Below, one piece after another: positions 9,003 through 17,229 of a stretch of 64,000 nt of DNA. The stretch is from Cellulomonas cellasea (GTDB lineage Bacteria; Actinomycetota; Actinomycetes; Actinomycetales; Cellulomonadaceae), in NCBI RefSeq assembly GCF_030372105.1, contig NZ_JAUDBQ010000003.1, positions 124,001 to 188,000 of the forward strand, read 5' to 3'. The translations under genes were made by a program, and so were the position numbers. Under the pieces are notes generated by a model. That model saw only the letters and a list, made by a program, of their open reading frames with translations, did no database searches and was not told where the DNA came from. Numbering within the stretch: position 1 is the stretch's first letter; each line of letters starts with the position of its first letter.

Positions 9003-9476
9003 ATGTCCACGACTGATCTGCGGGCCCGGGTCGCCTCCTTCTTCGAGGCACGGGAGTGGGTCGTCGAGGCGGCCGAGGACCCCAGCCTGATGCTGCTGCA
9101 CACAACCGACGACGAGGCCCAGCCGTGGCCGGTGCTCGTGCACGTCAACGACGAGCCCGCGGGCGTGCGCATCTTCTCCGTGCTGCCCGACGACGTGCCC
9201 GCCGAGCACCGCGCCGCCGTCGTCGAGCTGCTCGCCCTGATCAACTACGGCCTGCTGTCCGGCGCCGTGGAGATCGACCTCGAGGACGGCGAGGTGCGGG
9301 CGCGCACCGGCATCGAGATCGGCGAGGCGGAGCTCGACGACGCGGCCTTCGACGCGCTGCTCGAGGCGGCTCTCATCACCAACCTCGCCCTCATGGACAC
9401 GGCCTGGGACGCGCTGCACGACGTCGCGGCCGGCCGCAGCGACGCGGCGTCCGCTGCGGCCCAGATCGACTTCTGA
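9003..9476 (+). CDS. YbjN / secretion-chaperone-like small acidic protein
   Basis: A 157-residue acidic protein starting 2 bases after the stop of the DUF4157 gene. The fold-level pattern, an N-terminal helix 'LRARVASFFEAREW', alternating strands 'LMLLHTTDD', 'PVLVHVND', 'VRIFSVLP', then helix 'RAAVVELLALINYGLLSGAVEID', matches the YbjN / CesT-type chaperone group. Acidic pI, small size and placement directly after a putative effector fit a cognate chaperone, which is inference. The start could also be a TTG at 8997 that overlaps the previous stop; the ATG at 9003 was chosen. Confidence 0.7.
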   Translation: MSTTDLRARVASFFEAREWVVEAAEDPSLMLLHTTDDEAQPWPVLVHVNDEPAGVRIFSVLPDDVPAEHRAAVVELLALINYGLLSGAVEIDLEDGEVRARTGIEIGEAELDDAAFDALLEAALITNLALMDTAWDALHDVAAGRSDAASAAAQIDF

Positions 9477-9480
9477 CCGC

Positions 9481-9993
9481 CTACCCGCGAGCGCGGGCCA
9501 GGCCGTGCACGTAGGCGGCCTGGCCGGCGTGCTGCAGGTCGTCGGCGAGCACGCTGACCAGCCGGACTCCGAGCGTCACGGGCGGGTCCCAGGACGTGTC
9601 GACGACCCGGTCGAGCTCGGCGGCGTCGACCCCGGCCAGCAGCTCCACAGTCCTCGCGTGCACGGCGTCGTGGTAGCCCGCGAGCGCGTCGGCCTCGGCC
9701 CGCACCTCGCCCACCTGCTGGGCGGAGTCCCCGTACCCGGTGTCGCCGAGGGGACGGCCGAGGCCCAGGCGCTGCGCCCAGCCGTGCTCGGCCCACACCT
9801 GCGGCAGGTCGAACGCGTCGGCGACGTGGTCGTCCTGCACCCGGGTCAGGTGCCACACGAGCCAGCCGATGGTGTTGGCCCCAGGGCCGGGGCGCCATGC
9901 CAGGTCGTCGGGCGTCATCCCGCGCAGCACGGCGTGGACCACCTCCCGCACCCGCCCGAACCCGTCCACCAGCACGTCGTGCGCCTCAGCCAT
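9481..9993 (-). CDS. DinB / DUF664 family protein
   Basis: A 170-residue four-helix-bundle protein of the DinB/DUF664 type, many of which are thiol-dependent (mycothiol or bacillithiol) S-transferases or metal-binding proteins. The pattern seen is 'VHAVLRGMTPDDLAWRPGPG', 'NTIGWLVWHLTRVQDDHVAD' and 'LADDLQHAGQAAYVHGL'; histidines in the second and last blocks are the expected metal ligands. It converges tail to tail with the chaperone-like gene, with only 4 bases between the ends. The frame is open upstream, but similarity starts at this ATG. Confidence 0.8.
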   Translation of the reverse strand: MAEAHDVLVDGFGRVREVVHAVLRGMTPDDLAWRPGPGANTIGWLVWHLTRVQDDHVADAFDLPQVWAEHGWAQRLGLGRPLGDTGYGDSAQQVGEVRAEADALAGYHDAVHARTVELLAGVDAAELDRVVDTSWDPPVTLGVRLVSVLADDLQHAGQAAYVHGLARARG

Positions 9994-10135
9994 GGGGTGC
10001 ACGCTGCCACTGCCCGGCAGGCCCGGCAACACACCGTGGGGCGCCGGTGCGGGGCCCGGGGCCGCGGGCGCGGGACATGATGGTCTGGCCCACGGGCGGC
10101 AAGTGCCCTGGGGCGAGCATCTGGAGGTAGCGCCC

Positions 10136-11152
10136 ATGACAGTGATCGACAACGCCATCTACGTGGACGGCCGGCGCCGGGCCGAGCCCGAGTCCCTCGA
10201 CGTGACGTATGAGCTGCTCGCCAGCGAGGGCGGCATGGCGTGGATCGGTCTATACCGGCCGGACGACGCGGAGATCCACTCGATTGCCGACGAGTTCGAC
10301 ATCCACCCGTTGGCGGTCGACGACGCGATCAGCGCCCACCAGCGCCCCAAGCTGGAGCGGTACGGGGACGTCCTGTTCACGGTGCTGCGGCCGGCGCGGT
10401 ACGTCGACGAGGACGAGCGGGTGGAGTTCGGGGAGGTGCACGTCTTCACGGGCACGGACTTCGTCGTCACGGTGCGCCATGCGGAGTCGCCGGACCTGGC
10501 GAAGGTGCGCCGCCGCATGGAGGACACCCCGGAGTTGCTGCGCCTGGGCCCGGAGGCGGTGCTGTACGCGATCCTCGACCAGGTCGTCGACGAGTACGCC
10601 CCGGTGGTCGACGGGCTGCGCAACGACATCGACGAGATCGAGGACGACGTGTTCGCCGGCAAGCCGGACGTGTCCCGGCGCATCTACCAGCTCTACCGCG
10701 AGGTGATGCTGTTCCAGCGGGCCACGCATCCGCTGCTGCGAATGCTCGCGGCATTGCGCGGCGGCTTCGACAAGTACGGCGTCGACGCCGATCTGCGCCG
10801 CCACCTGCGCGACGTCGAGGACCACGTGGAGCGCATCGTCGAGAAGGTGGACTACTACCGGGCGCTGCTGGAGAACGCGCTGACCCTCAACGCGACGGTG
10901 GTGACGGAGCGGCAGAACGAGGAGATGCGGGCGATGACCAGCGCGAGCCTGGTCCAGAACGAGGAGGTCAAGAAGATCTCCGCGTGGGCCGCGATCCTGT
11001 TCGCCCCCAGCCTCGTCGGCGGGGTCTACGGCATGAACTTCGAGAACATGCCCGAGCTCGACTGGCCGTTCGGGTACCCCATGGCGCTGGCCCTCATGGC
11101 GACGTGCTCGGTGGTCTTGTTCGGCGTCTTCCGCAGCCGCAAGTGGCTGTGA
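10136..11152 (+). CDS. corA: CorA family magnesium/cobalt transporter
   Basis: A 338-residue protein with the CorA layout: a long cytoplasmic alpha/beta domain and a stalk helix ('LYREVMLFQRATHPLLRMLAAL', 'VERIVEKVDYYRALLENAL'), then two C-terminal membrane helices, 'WAAILFAPSLVGGVYGMN' and 'YPMALALMATCSVVLFGVF'. The GMN selectivity motif sits near residue 300 ('YGMNFENMPEL'). The C-terminal 'SRKWL' is a positive tail. CorA forms a pentameric channel that takes up Mg2+ across the inner membrane. The start is fixed by TGGAGG 7 bases upstream. The divergent neighbour is the DinB gene. Confidence 0.95.
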   Translation: MTVIDNAIYVDGRRRAEPESLDVTYELLASEGGMAWIGLYRPDDAEIHSIADEFDIHPLAVDDAISAHQRPKLERYGDVLFTVLRPARYVDEDERVEFGEVHVFTGTDFVVTVRHAESPDLAKVRRRMEDTPELLRLGPEAVLYAILDQVVDEYAPVVDGLRNDIDEIEDDVFAGKPDVSRRIYQLYREVMLFQRATHPLLRMLAALRGGFDKYGVDADLRRHLRDVEDHVERIVEKVDYYRALLENALTLNATVVTERQNEEMRAMTSASLVQNEEVKKISAWAAILFAPSLVGGVYGMNFENMPELDWPFGYPMALALMATCSVVLFGVFRSRKWL

Positions 11153-11461
11153 GCGGGCGCCGCGGGCTGGGCGCGCCGCCCGCCGTGGTCGGACGTAGCC
11201 TGATCTGACGCAGGGTGGGAGTAAGGGGGCAGATATGACACCACCCACGACAACCCCTCGGACGCCCCCGCCCTGACGCGCGCACGCGTCGCCTGATGGC
11301 GCCACCCCTCCGCTTCCTGGGCGCCTTCGACCAGCCGGGCACAGGCCTGGCCGGTCGCGTCCGCGACCCTGCGCTCACCCCCCTCAGATCACCGGCCGCG
11401 GCGGCGACGCCACGGGCGACCGTTCGAACGAGGCCCGGGCCAGGGGCCACTGGAGGATGAG
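11153..11461. other. Intergenic region upstream of gadB, with one possible leader ORF
   Basis: About 309 bases without a convincing gene. A TAGCCT box at about 11,196 could be a -10. At 11,235 there is a 13-codon ORF rich in Thr and Pro (M-T-P-P-T-T-T-P-R-T-P-P-P) with AGGGGG about 6 bases ahead of its ATG; it ends at 11,276. No strong terminator hairpin was found. Confidence 0.4.
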
Positions 11462-12850
11462 ATGTCGACCAACGAGAGCCTGAACGAGAGCTTGAACGCC
11501 GCGGACCCGATCTTCGCCCGCCGAGGCGAGGGCACCGTCTCCTCCCGCACGTCCATCGACGAGGAGTCGATGCTGCCCGCCACCGCGTACCAGATCGTCC
11601 ACGACGAGACGATGCTCGACGGCAACGCGCGGCTCAACCTGGCGACGTTCGTGGGCACCTGGATGGACGAGCACGCGATCAAGCTCTACAACGACTCGTT
11701 CCAGAAGAACATGATCGACAAGGACGAGTACCCGCAGACTGCCGCCATCGAGCAGACCTGCTGGAAGATGCTCGGCGACCTGTGGCACGCCCCCGACGCC
11801 TCGAAGACCATCGGGTGCTCGACGATCGGCTCCTCGGAGGCCTGCATGCTCGGCGGGCTGGCCCTGAAGCGGCGCTGGCAGGAGGCCCGCCGCAAGGACG
11901 GCAAGTCCACCGAGCACCCCAACCTGGTGATGAGCTCGGCCGTGCAGGTGTGCTGGGAGAAGTTCTGCAACTACTGGGACATCGAGCCGCGCCTGGTGCC
12001 GATCACCGAGGAGCACAAGACGCTCGACGGGCACGACCTGGACAAGTACGTCGACGAGAACACGATCGGCGTGGTGTCGATCCTGGGCGTCACCTACACG
12101 GGCATGTACGAGCCGGTGCAGCAGGTCGCCGAGGCGCTCGACCGCATCCAGGAGAAGACCGGCCTGGACATCGCGATCCACGTGGACGGCGCCTCGGGCG
12201 CGATGGTCGCCCCGTTCCTGCAGCCCGAGCTCGCATGGGACTTCAAGATCGACCGGGTGCACTCGATCTCCACGTCCGGCCACAAGTACGGCCTGGTGTA
12301 CCCCGGGCTCGGCTGGGTGGTGTGGCGTGACAAGGAGTACCTGCCGGAGTCGCTCATCTTCTACGTGAGCTACCTGGGCGGGGACATGCCGACGTTCGCG
12401 CTGAACTTCTCCCGTCCGGGGGCACAGGTGCTGCTGCAGTACTACCTGTTCCTGCGGCTGGGCCGTAAGGGGTACTACGAGGTCCAGAAGGCCTCGCAGG
12501 ACGTCGCGCTGTTCCTGTCCAAGGGGATCTCCGAGCTCGGGCCATTCGAGCTGTGGAACGACGGCAGCGACATCCCGGTGTTCGCGTGGCGGATCAAGGA
12601 CGGGTACACGGACAAGTGGACCCTGTACAACCTGCAAGACCGGTTGCGCACCCGCGGCTGGCTGGTTCCGGCGTACCCGTTGCCGGACGACCTGTCGAAC
12701 GTGACGGTGCAGCGCATCGTTGTGCGCAACGGCTTGAGCATGGACCTGGCCGCGCTGCTGCTCAACGACATCAAGACGCAGACGCAGTACCTGGACGGCC
12801 TGGAGGGCGCCGTCCCGCAGGAGGCCCCGCAGTCGGCGTTCCACCACTGA
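11462..12850 (+). CDS. gadB: Glutamate decarboxylase
   Basis: A 462-residue PLP-dependent decarboxylase of normal length for the GadB family. It converts L-glutamate to gamma-aminobutyrate, using one proton per turnover, in the cytosol. Visible landmarks are 'ATFVGTWMDEHAIKLYND' near the N-terminus, 'TIGSSEACMLGGLALKRRW' in the cofactor-phosphate region, 'IAIHVDGASGAMVAPF', and 'HSISTSGHKYGLVYPGLGW', where the Lys near residue 274 is the PLP Schiff-base lysine. The start has GGAGGATGAG directly upstream. The following gene is an amino-acid permease 9 bases on, forming the usual gadB-gadC type acid-resistance pair. Confidence 0.95.
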   Translation: MSTNESLNESLNAADPIFARRGEGTVSSRTSIDEESMLPATAYQIVHDETMLDGNARLNLATFVGTWMDEHAIKLYNDSFQKNMIDKDEYPQTAAIEQTCWKMLGDLWHAPDASKTIGCSTIGSSEACMLGGLALKRRWQEARRKDGKSTEHPNLVMSSAVQVCWEKFCNYWDIEPRLVPITEEHKTLDGHDLDKYVDENTIGVVSILGVTYTGMYEPVQQVAEALDRIQEKTGLDIAIHVDGASGAMVAPFLQPELAWDFKIDRVHSISTSGHKYGLVYPGLGWVVWRDKEYLPESLIFYVSYLGGDMPTFALNFSRPGAQVLLQYYLFLRLGRKGYYEVQKASQDVALFLSKGISELGPFELWNDGSDIPVFAWRIKDGYTDKWTLYNLQDRLRTRGWLVPAYPLPDDLSNVTVQRIVVRNGLSMDLAALLLNDIKTQTQYLDGLEGAVPQEAPQSAFHH

Positions 12851-12859
12851 GCGTCAGCA

Positions 12860-14392
12860 GTGTCGAGCGGGTGGGCCGCGCCTGCGGGCGACGACGTGCC
12901 TGTGACCGAGTCGCAGCTGGTCCACCCGCTCCGGGCCCGGCCGCAGCGCCGGCGCCCGGGCCCGTGGGCGCGTGGCCGAGGGCTGCTGGGCACGTCGGAG
13001 CTGGCCCTGCTGGCGGTGGTCGGCGTCGTCTCGATGAGCACAGTGCCGGCGATGGCCGCCTACGGGCTGGGCGCCGTGCCGTTCCTGCTCGTCCCGGCGG
13101 CGCTGTTCCTGGCGCCGGTCGCCCTCGTGGTCGCCGAGCTCGGCAGCTCGTGGCACGGCGGCGTGGCGGTGTGGGTGCGCGAGGGCCTGGGGCCGCGGTG
13201 GGGGCTGGCCGCCGCGTGGCTCCAATGGGTCCAGGGCGTGGTCCGCATCCCCGTCCTCCTCGCGTTCGCGGCGGCATGCCTCGCCCTGGCCGCGAGGGGG
13301 CCTGACGCCGCCGCCTCGGGCCCGGGCGCGGCTGCGGTGATCCTCGTGCTCTTCTGGGGCTCCACCCTGCTGGTCGCCCGCGGCGGGACGCTCTTCGCCC
13401 GCGTGGGGGCCTGGGCCGGCGCGCTCGGCGTGCTGCTGCCCGCCGCGCTGCTCGTGTGCCTCGGGCTCGGGTGGGTCGCCACCGGCCAGCCGTCCGAGGT
13501 GAGCCTCGACGCCACCGAGCTCGTGCCGCCGTACTCAGGGGCGGCCTCCATCGTGCTGCTCGTGTCCGGGGTGCTCTCCTTCACCGGGCTGGAGGTCGGC
13601 GCCGCGCACGGCGACCAGGCGCGAGGGCCGGCGCGGAGCGTCCCGCGGGCGATGGCCGCCGCCGCTGCGCTGGTGGTCGGGGTCCTCGTGCTGCCCGCCC
13701 TCGCGATCTCCCTCGCCGTGCAGCGGGAGGACACGGGCCTGGCGGCCGTCCACCACGCCCTGAGCCGCTACCTGGGGCACTGGGGCGCGGGGTGGGCGCT
13801 CCCGGTGGTCTCCGTGCTCCTCGCGGTGGGGGCCGTCGGCTCGGCGATCGCCTGGACCGCCGGGCCCAGCCGCGGCCTGGCCCTGGCCGGCCGGTCCGGG
13901 CTGCTGCCGCCACTGCTGCAGGCCGAGGGGCCGGGCGGCGCCCCGCGCGGCGTCCTCCTCGCGCAAGGCGTGGTGGTCACGGCCTTCGCCGCGTTGTTCG
14001 CCCTCACCCCCGACGCGTCCGCGGTCCTCGTCATACTGCTGGCGATGGCGGCGGCGCTGTACCTGGTGATGTACATGATGATGTTCGCGGCCGCGGTGAG
14101 CCTGCGCCGCGTCCATCCCAGCGTCGTCCGCGGATTCCGGGTCCCCGCCCTCCCCGTGGTGGCAGTGATCGGGTTCCTCGCCTCGCTGGCCGGGTTCCTC
14201 GTGGCGTTCATCCCGCCCGCGGACGCGTTGGTCGGCGCCGAGTCCTACCCGTGGCTCATCGCCGCGCTGGTCGCGGCAGTGGGCGCACCGCCCTTCGTCC
14301 TCTACGCGCTGCGACGGCCCGGTTGGGACCGTCGCCCCACCGGTGAGCGGGCCACGGCGGCACACCGGGGACTCGTCAGCCCGACGGGCTGA
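12860..14392 (+). CDS. APC-family amino acid permease, probable glutamate/GABA exchanger
   Basis: A 510-residue membrane protein with about 12 hydrophobic segments and the APC-superfamily opening 'LLGTSELALLAVVGVVSMS'. 'VLSFTGLEVGAAHGDQARGPARSVPRAM' is the conserved region after the sixth helix in GadC-like carriers ('E...H...NP..YPRA' type). Directly after gadB, the most likely job is exchange of external glutamate for internal GABA; substrate is inferred from context only. A GTG at 12,860 opens the frame, with a poor ribosome site; GTG codons at 12,896 and 12,902 are alternatives. Confidence 0.8.
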   Translation: MSSGWAAPAGDDVPVTESQLVHPLRARPQRRRPGPWARGRGLLGTSELALLAVVGVVSMSTVPAMAAYGLGAVPFLLVPAALFLAPVALVVAELGSSWHGGVAVWVREGLGPRWGLAAAWLQWVQGVVRIPVLLAFAAACLALAARGPDAAASGPGAAAVILVLFWGSTLLVARGGTLFARVGAWAGALGVLLPAALLVCLGLGWVATGQPSEVSLDATELVPPYSGAASIVLLVSGVLSFTGLEVGAAHGDQARGPARSVPRAMAAAAALVVGVLVLPALAISLAVQREDTGLAAVHHALSRYLGHWGAGWALPVVSVLLAVGAVGSAIAWTAGPSRGLALAGRSGLLPPLLQAEGPGGAPRGVLLAQGVVVTAFAALFALTPDASAVLVILLAMAAALYLVMYMMMFAAAVSLRRVHPSVVRGFRVPALPVVAVIGFLASLAGFLVAFIPPADALVGAESYPWLIAALVAAVGAPPFVLYALRRPGWDRRPTGERATAAHRGLVSPTG

Positions 14393-14419
14393 CCAGGGGG
14401 CTTCCCCACGGCGGGCGGC

Positions 14420-15301
14420 TCAGGCGGGGGCGCCGGAGTCGACGCGCGCGGCCAGCGCCATCGCGTCGTGGGGCGCGTGGGCCTTGGCGTCGTTGTCGAA
14501 ATACACGAGCACGTCGCGGCCCTCGGGGCGCGGCGGCGGCGCGGGGGCGAGGAGAGGGGCGCCCACGTCGCCCTCCCCCGCGCGCCAGCCCCGGACGCGG
14601 CGCGCCCAGGTGTCGAGTGCGGCGTCGGTGTACCCGGAGGCGTACAGCTCGGTGTCGCCGTGCAGGCGCGCGTACACGAAGTCGGCGGTGACGTCGGCCA
14701 GGGACGGCCAGCGGCCCGGGCTGTCCGCGACCACCAGCGCCACCTGATAGCGGCGAAGCAGCTCGACGAAAGCCGGGGACGCGAACGAGGGGTGCCTCGC
14801 CTCGACGGCGTGCCGCACCGACCGGTCCTCATCCGTGGTCGTGAGCGCCCGGCCGTCCAGCCGCTCGTCGTGGCGGGCGGCCAGGGCCGCCGCCTGGGCG
14901 GTGGTGCGCGGCAAGAGCTCGAGGAACGCGGCCAGGCGATCCGGCTCGAAGGGCAGGCTCGGCGGGAGCTGCCACAGCACCGGCCCCAGGCGGGGGCCCA
15001 GCGCGAGCACGCCAGAGGCGAAGAAGTTCGCCAGCGGCGCCTCCACGTCCACAAGCCGCTTCATATGCGTGATGAAGCGCCCGCCCTTGACCGACAGGAC
15101 GAAGCCGTCGGGGGTCGCCGCCGCCCACGACGCATAGCTGGCGGGTCGTTGCAGCGCGTAGAAGGACCCGTTGACCTCGATGGTCCCCAGCCGCTGCGCC
15201 GCGTAGGCGAGCTCGTCGCGCTGGCGCAGGCCAGGCGGGTAGAACGAGCCCCGCCACGGCGGGTAGTGCCAGCCGCTGACCCCGACCCGCGCCTGCGCCA
15301 T
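14420..15301 (-). CDS. DUF72 domain protein
   Basis: A 293-residue TIM-barrel-like DUF72 protein. The N-terminus 'VGVSGWHYPPWRGSFYPPGL' and the blocks 'TIEVNGSFYALQRPASYASW' and 'VLSVKGGRFITHMKRL' are diagnostic. 'LVVADSPGRW', 'ADFVYARLHGDTELYASGY' and 'VLVYFDNDAKAHAPHDAMAL' close the fold. Function is unknown; the family is structurally near sugar isomerase/endonuclease IV barrels. The start ATG overlaps the stop of the upstream DUF1622 gene (ATGA at 15,298-15,301), so the pair is translationally coupled. Confidence 0.9.
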   Translation of the reverse strand: MAQARVGVSGWHYPPWRGSFYPPGLRQRDELAYAAQRLGTIEVNGSFYALQRPASYASWAAATPDGFVLSVKGGRFITHMKRLVDVEAPLANFFASGVLALGPRLGPVLWQLPPSLPFEPDRLAAFLELLPRTTAQAAALAARHDERLDGRALTTTDEDRSVRHAVEARHPSFASPAFVELLRRYQVALVVADSPGRWPSLADVTADFVYARLHGDTELYASGYTDAALDTWARRVRGWRAGEGDVGAPLLAPAPPPRPEGRDVLVYFDNDAKAHAPHDAMALAARVDSGAPA

Positions 15302-15657
15302 CAGGAGCCGCGGACCACGTCGGGCGCCGGCTGCCACGGCCACCGCCCGGTGATCTCCAACTCCAGGGAGAAGCTGAGGAAGGTGCGGATGAGCACGATG
15401 CCCGCCAGCACGCCCACACTCTCGAAGGTGGGGCTCACGGCCACCGTGCGGATGATGTCCGCGGCCACCAGCAGCTCCAGGCCCAGCAGGATCGACCGGC
15501 CGAGCTGCTGGCGGAACGGCTGGTAGACGGGCCCCGACCGCGCCCCGGCCCGGCGCACCGCCTGGACGCCGGCCGCGACGGCGCCGACCACGATCGCCGC
15601 GACCCCGGCGGCGTCCACGCACTCGCCCACGATCTCGACGGCCTCCTGGAACTCCAC
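15301..15657 (-). CDS. DUF1622 family membrane protein
   Basis: A 118-residue protein with three hydrophobic stretches: 'VDAAGVAAIVVGAVAAGVQAV', 'LGRSILLGLELLVAADIIRTV' and 'VGVLAGIVLIRTFLSFSLELEI'. This is the DUF1622 arrangement, small inner-membrane proteins of unknown role. A GTG at 15,657 is chosen because GGAGG lies 5 bases upstream of it; the frame is open further upstream. The last codons overlap the start of the DUF72 gene by 4 bases in an ATGA arrangement, so expression of the two is coupled. Confidence 0.85.
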   Translation of the reverse strand: MEFQEAVEIVGECVDAAGVAAIVVGAVAAGVQAVRRAGARSGPVYQPFRQQLGRSILLGLELLVAADIIRTVAVSPTFESVGVLAGIVLIRTFLSFSLELEITGRWPWQPAPDVVRGS

Positions 15658-15828
15658 GGCTGCCTCCTCGCCTCCGGCCTCGGGATGTGGCCGGTCCAGC
15701 GTCGCGCTCCCCCCGCGTCCCCGCACCCCGGAGTCCGAGGCGGGCGCGGGCGCCCCTGCTCGGCGCGCGGCGCCAGCGGCGCGGGCCTAGCGTCGATGAC
15801 GAGCCGACCGGTGACGAGTGGGGGGACC

Positions 15829-17217
15829 ATGCAGGCGAGCCAGGGCTCAGCGCGGGGGCCACGCCCTCATGTGCTGGTGATCGGATCAGGGTTCGGCGGC
15901 CTCTTCGCGACCAAGGCGCTCGCCCACGAGCAGGTGCTCGTCACCGTCCTGGCCAACACCGGCTACCACCTGTTCCAACCGCTGCTCTACCAGGTGGCCA
16001 CGGGGGTGCTGTCCGTCGGCGAGGTGGCGCCGGCGACCCGCGAGGTGCTGCGGCGCCAGCGCAACGCGCGCGTGCTGCTGGGCACCGTCACCGAGATCGA
16101 CCTGGCCGCCCGCTCAGTCGTCTCCGAGTCGCCCGCGGGGACGCTGCGCACGACCTACGACATGCTCATCGTCGCCGCGGGGTCGGGGCAGTCCTACTTC
16201 GGCCACGACGAGTTCGCCGAGTTCGCCCCGGGGATGAAGACCATCGACGACGCGCTGGAGCTGCGCGGGCGCATCTTCGGCGCGTTCGAGCACGCGGAGG
16301 TCCGCGCGCAAGACCCCGCGGCCACGGTGGAGGAGCTCCGCGCGCTGCTCACGTTCGTGGTGGTCGGCGCAGGGCCCACCGGGGTGGAGATGGCCGGGCA
16401 GATCGCCGAGCTCGCGCATCGGGCGCTGCGCGACAACTTCCGCAACATCAACCCCGCCCACGTGCGCATCGTCCTCGCCGACTTCGCGGAGGCGGTGCTC
16501 GGGCCCTTCGACCCACGACTGCGCGACCGGGCCGCCGACCATCTGGAGAGGATGGGCGTGGAGCTGCAGTTGGGCCGCCGCGTGGTGGGCGTCGACCAGG
16601 ACGGGGTGAGCCTCGAGGGACCCGACGGGACGGTCACCCGCATCGACACCCAGACCAAGATCTGGGCGGCGGGCGTCCAAGCCTCGCCGCTGGGCGCGAC
16701 GCTCGCCGAGCAGTCCGGCGCCCCGACTGACCGCGCCGGCCGGGTCCGCGTCGAGGCCGACTGCACGCTGCCCGGCCACCCCGAGGTCTTCGTCGTCGGC
16801 GACATGATGTCGCTCGACGGGGTCCCCGGGCTCGCGCAGGCCGCGATGCAGAGCGCGGAGCACGCGGCAGGCCAGATCGCGCGGCGGCTGCGCGGCGCCC
16901 CCACCGGGCAACCGTTCCAGTACCGCGACAAGGGCAGCATGGCGATCGTCTCCCGCTTCTACGCCGTCGCCGAGTTGGGCGACCGCAAGGTGTGGGGGCT
17001 GCCCGCGTGGGTGCTGTGGCTCGGGGTGCACCTCGTCTACCTGATCGGGTTCAAGAACCGCCTGACCACGCTCCTGCACTGGGCTGTGAGCTTCGTGGGC
17101 AGCGGGCGCTCGGAGCGCACCGCCACCCACCAGCAGGTGATCGCGCGCACGGTGATGCTCGAACGGCAGCAGGACGACCCGGGCGGCCCGGCCACGCGAC
17201 CCCCGCCCACGCCCTGA
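15829..17217 (+). CDS. Type II NADH dehydrogenase (NDH-2) / FAD-dependent oxidoreductase
   Basis: A 462-residue flavoprotein. It has two Rossmann dinucleotide folds: 'HVLVIGSGFGGLFATKAL' for FAD at the N-terminus and 'TFVVVGAGPTGVEMAGQIAEL' for NADH near residue 183. 'PLLYQVATGVLSVGEVAPATR' and 'GDMMSLDGVPGLAQAAMQSAEH' match NDH-2, and an amphipathic C-terminal region ('LPAWVLWLGVHLVYLIGFKN') would anchor it to the membrane. It passes electrons from NADH to quinone without proton pumping. ATG 15,829 has GGGGGG just upstream; an in-frame ATG at 15,796 would add 11 residues. Confidence 0.9.
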   Translation: MQASQGSARGPRPHVLVIGSGFGGLFATKALAHEQVLVTVLANTGYHLFQPLLYQVATGVLSVGEVAPATREVLRRQRNARVLLGTVTEIDLAARSVVSESPAGTLRTTYDMLIVAAGSGQSYFGHDEFAEFAPGMKTIDDALELRGRIFGAFEHAEVRAQDPAATVEELRALLTFVVVGAGPTGVEMAGQIAELAHRALRDNFRNINPAHVRIVLADFAEAVLGPFDPRLRDRAADHLERMGVELQLGRRVVGVDQDGVSLEGPDGTVTRIDTQTKIWAAGVQASPLGATLAEQSGAPTDRAGRVRVEADCTLPGHPEVFVVGDMMSLDGVPGLAQAAMQSAEHAAGQIARRLRGAPTGQPFQYRDKGSMAIVSRFYAVAELGDRKVWGLPAWVLWLGVHLVYLIGFKNRLTTLLHWAVSFVGSGRSERTATHQQVIARTVMLERQQDDPGGPATRPPPTP

Positions 17218-17229
17218 GCCTCGGGCGGC

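Noticed and set aside
12860-14392. Calling the permease gadC outright
   Set aside because: Only context points to glutamate/GABA exchange; no substrate-specific residues could be verified.
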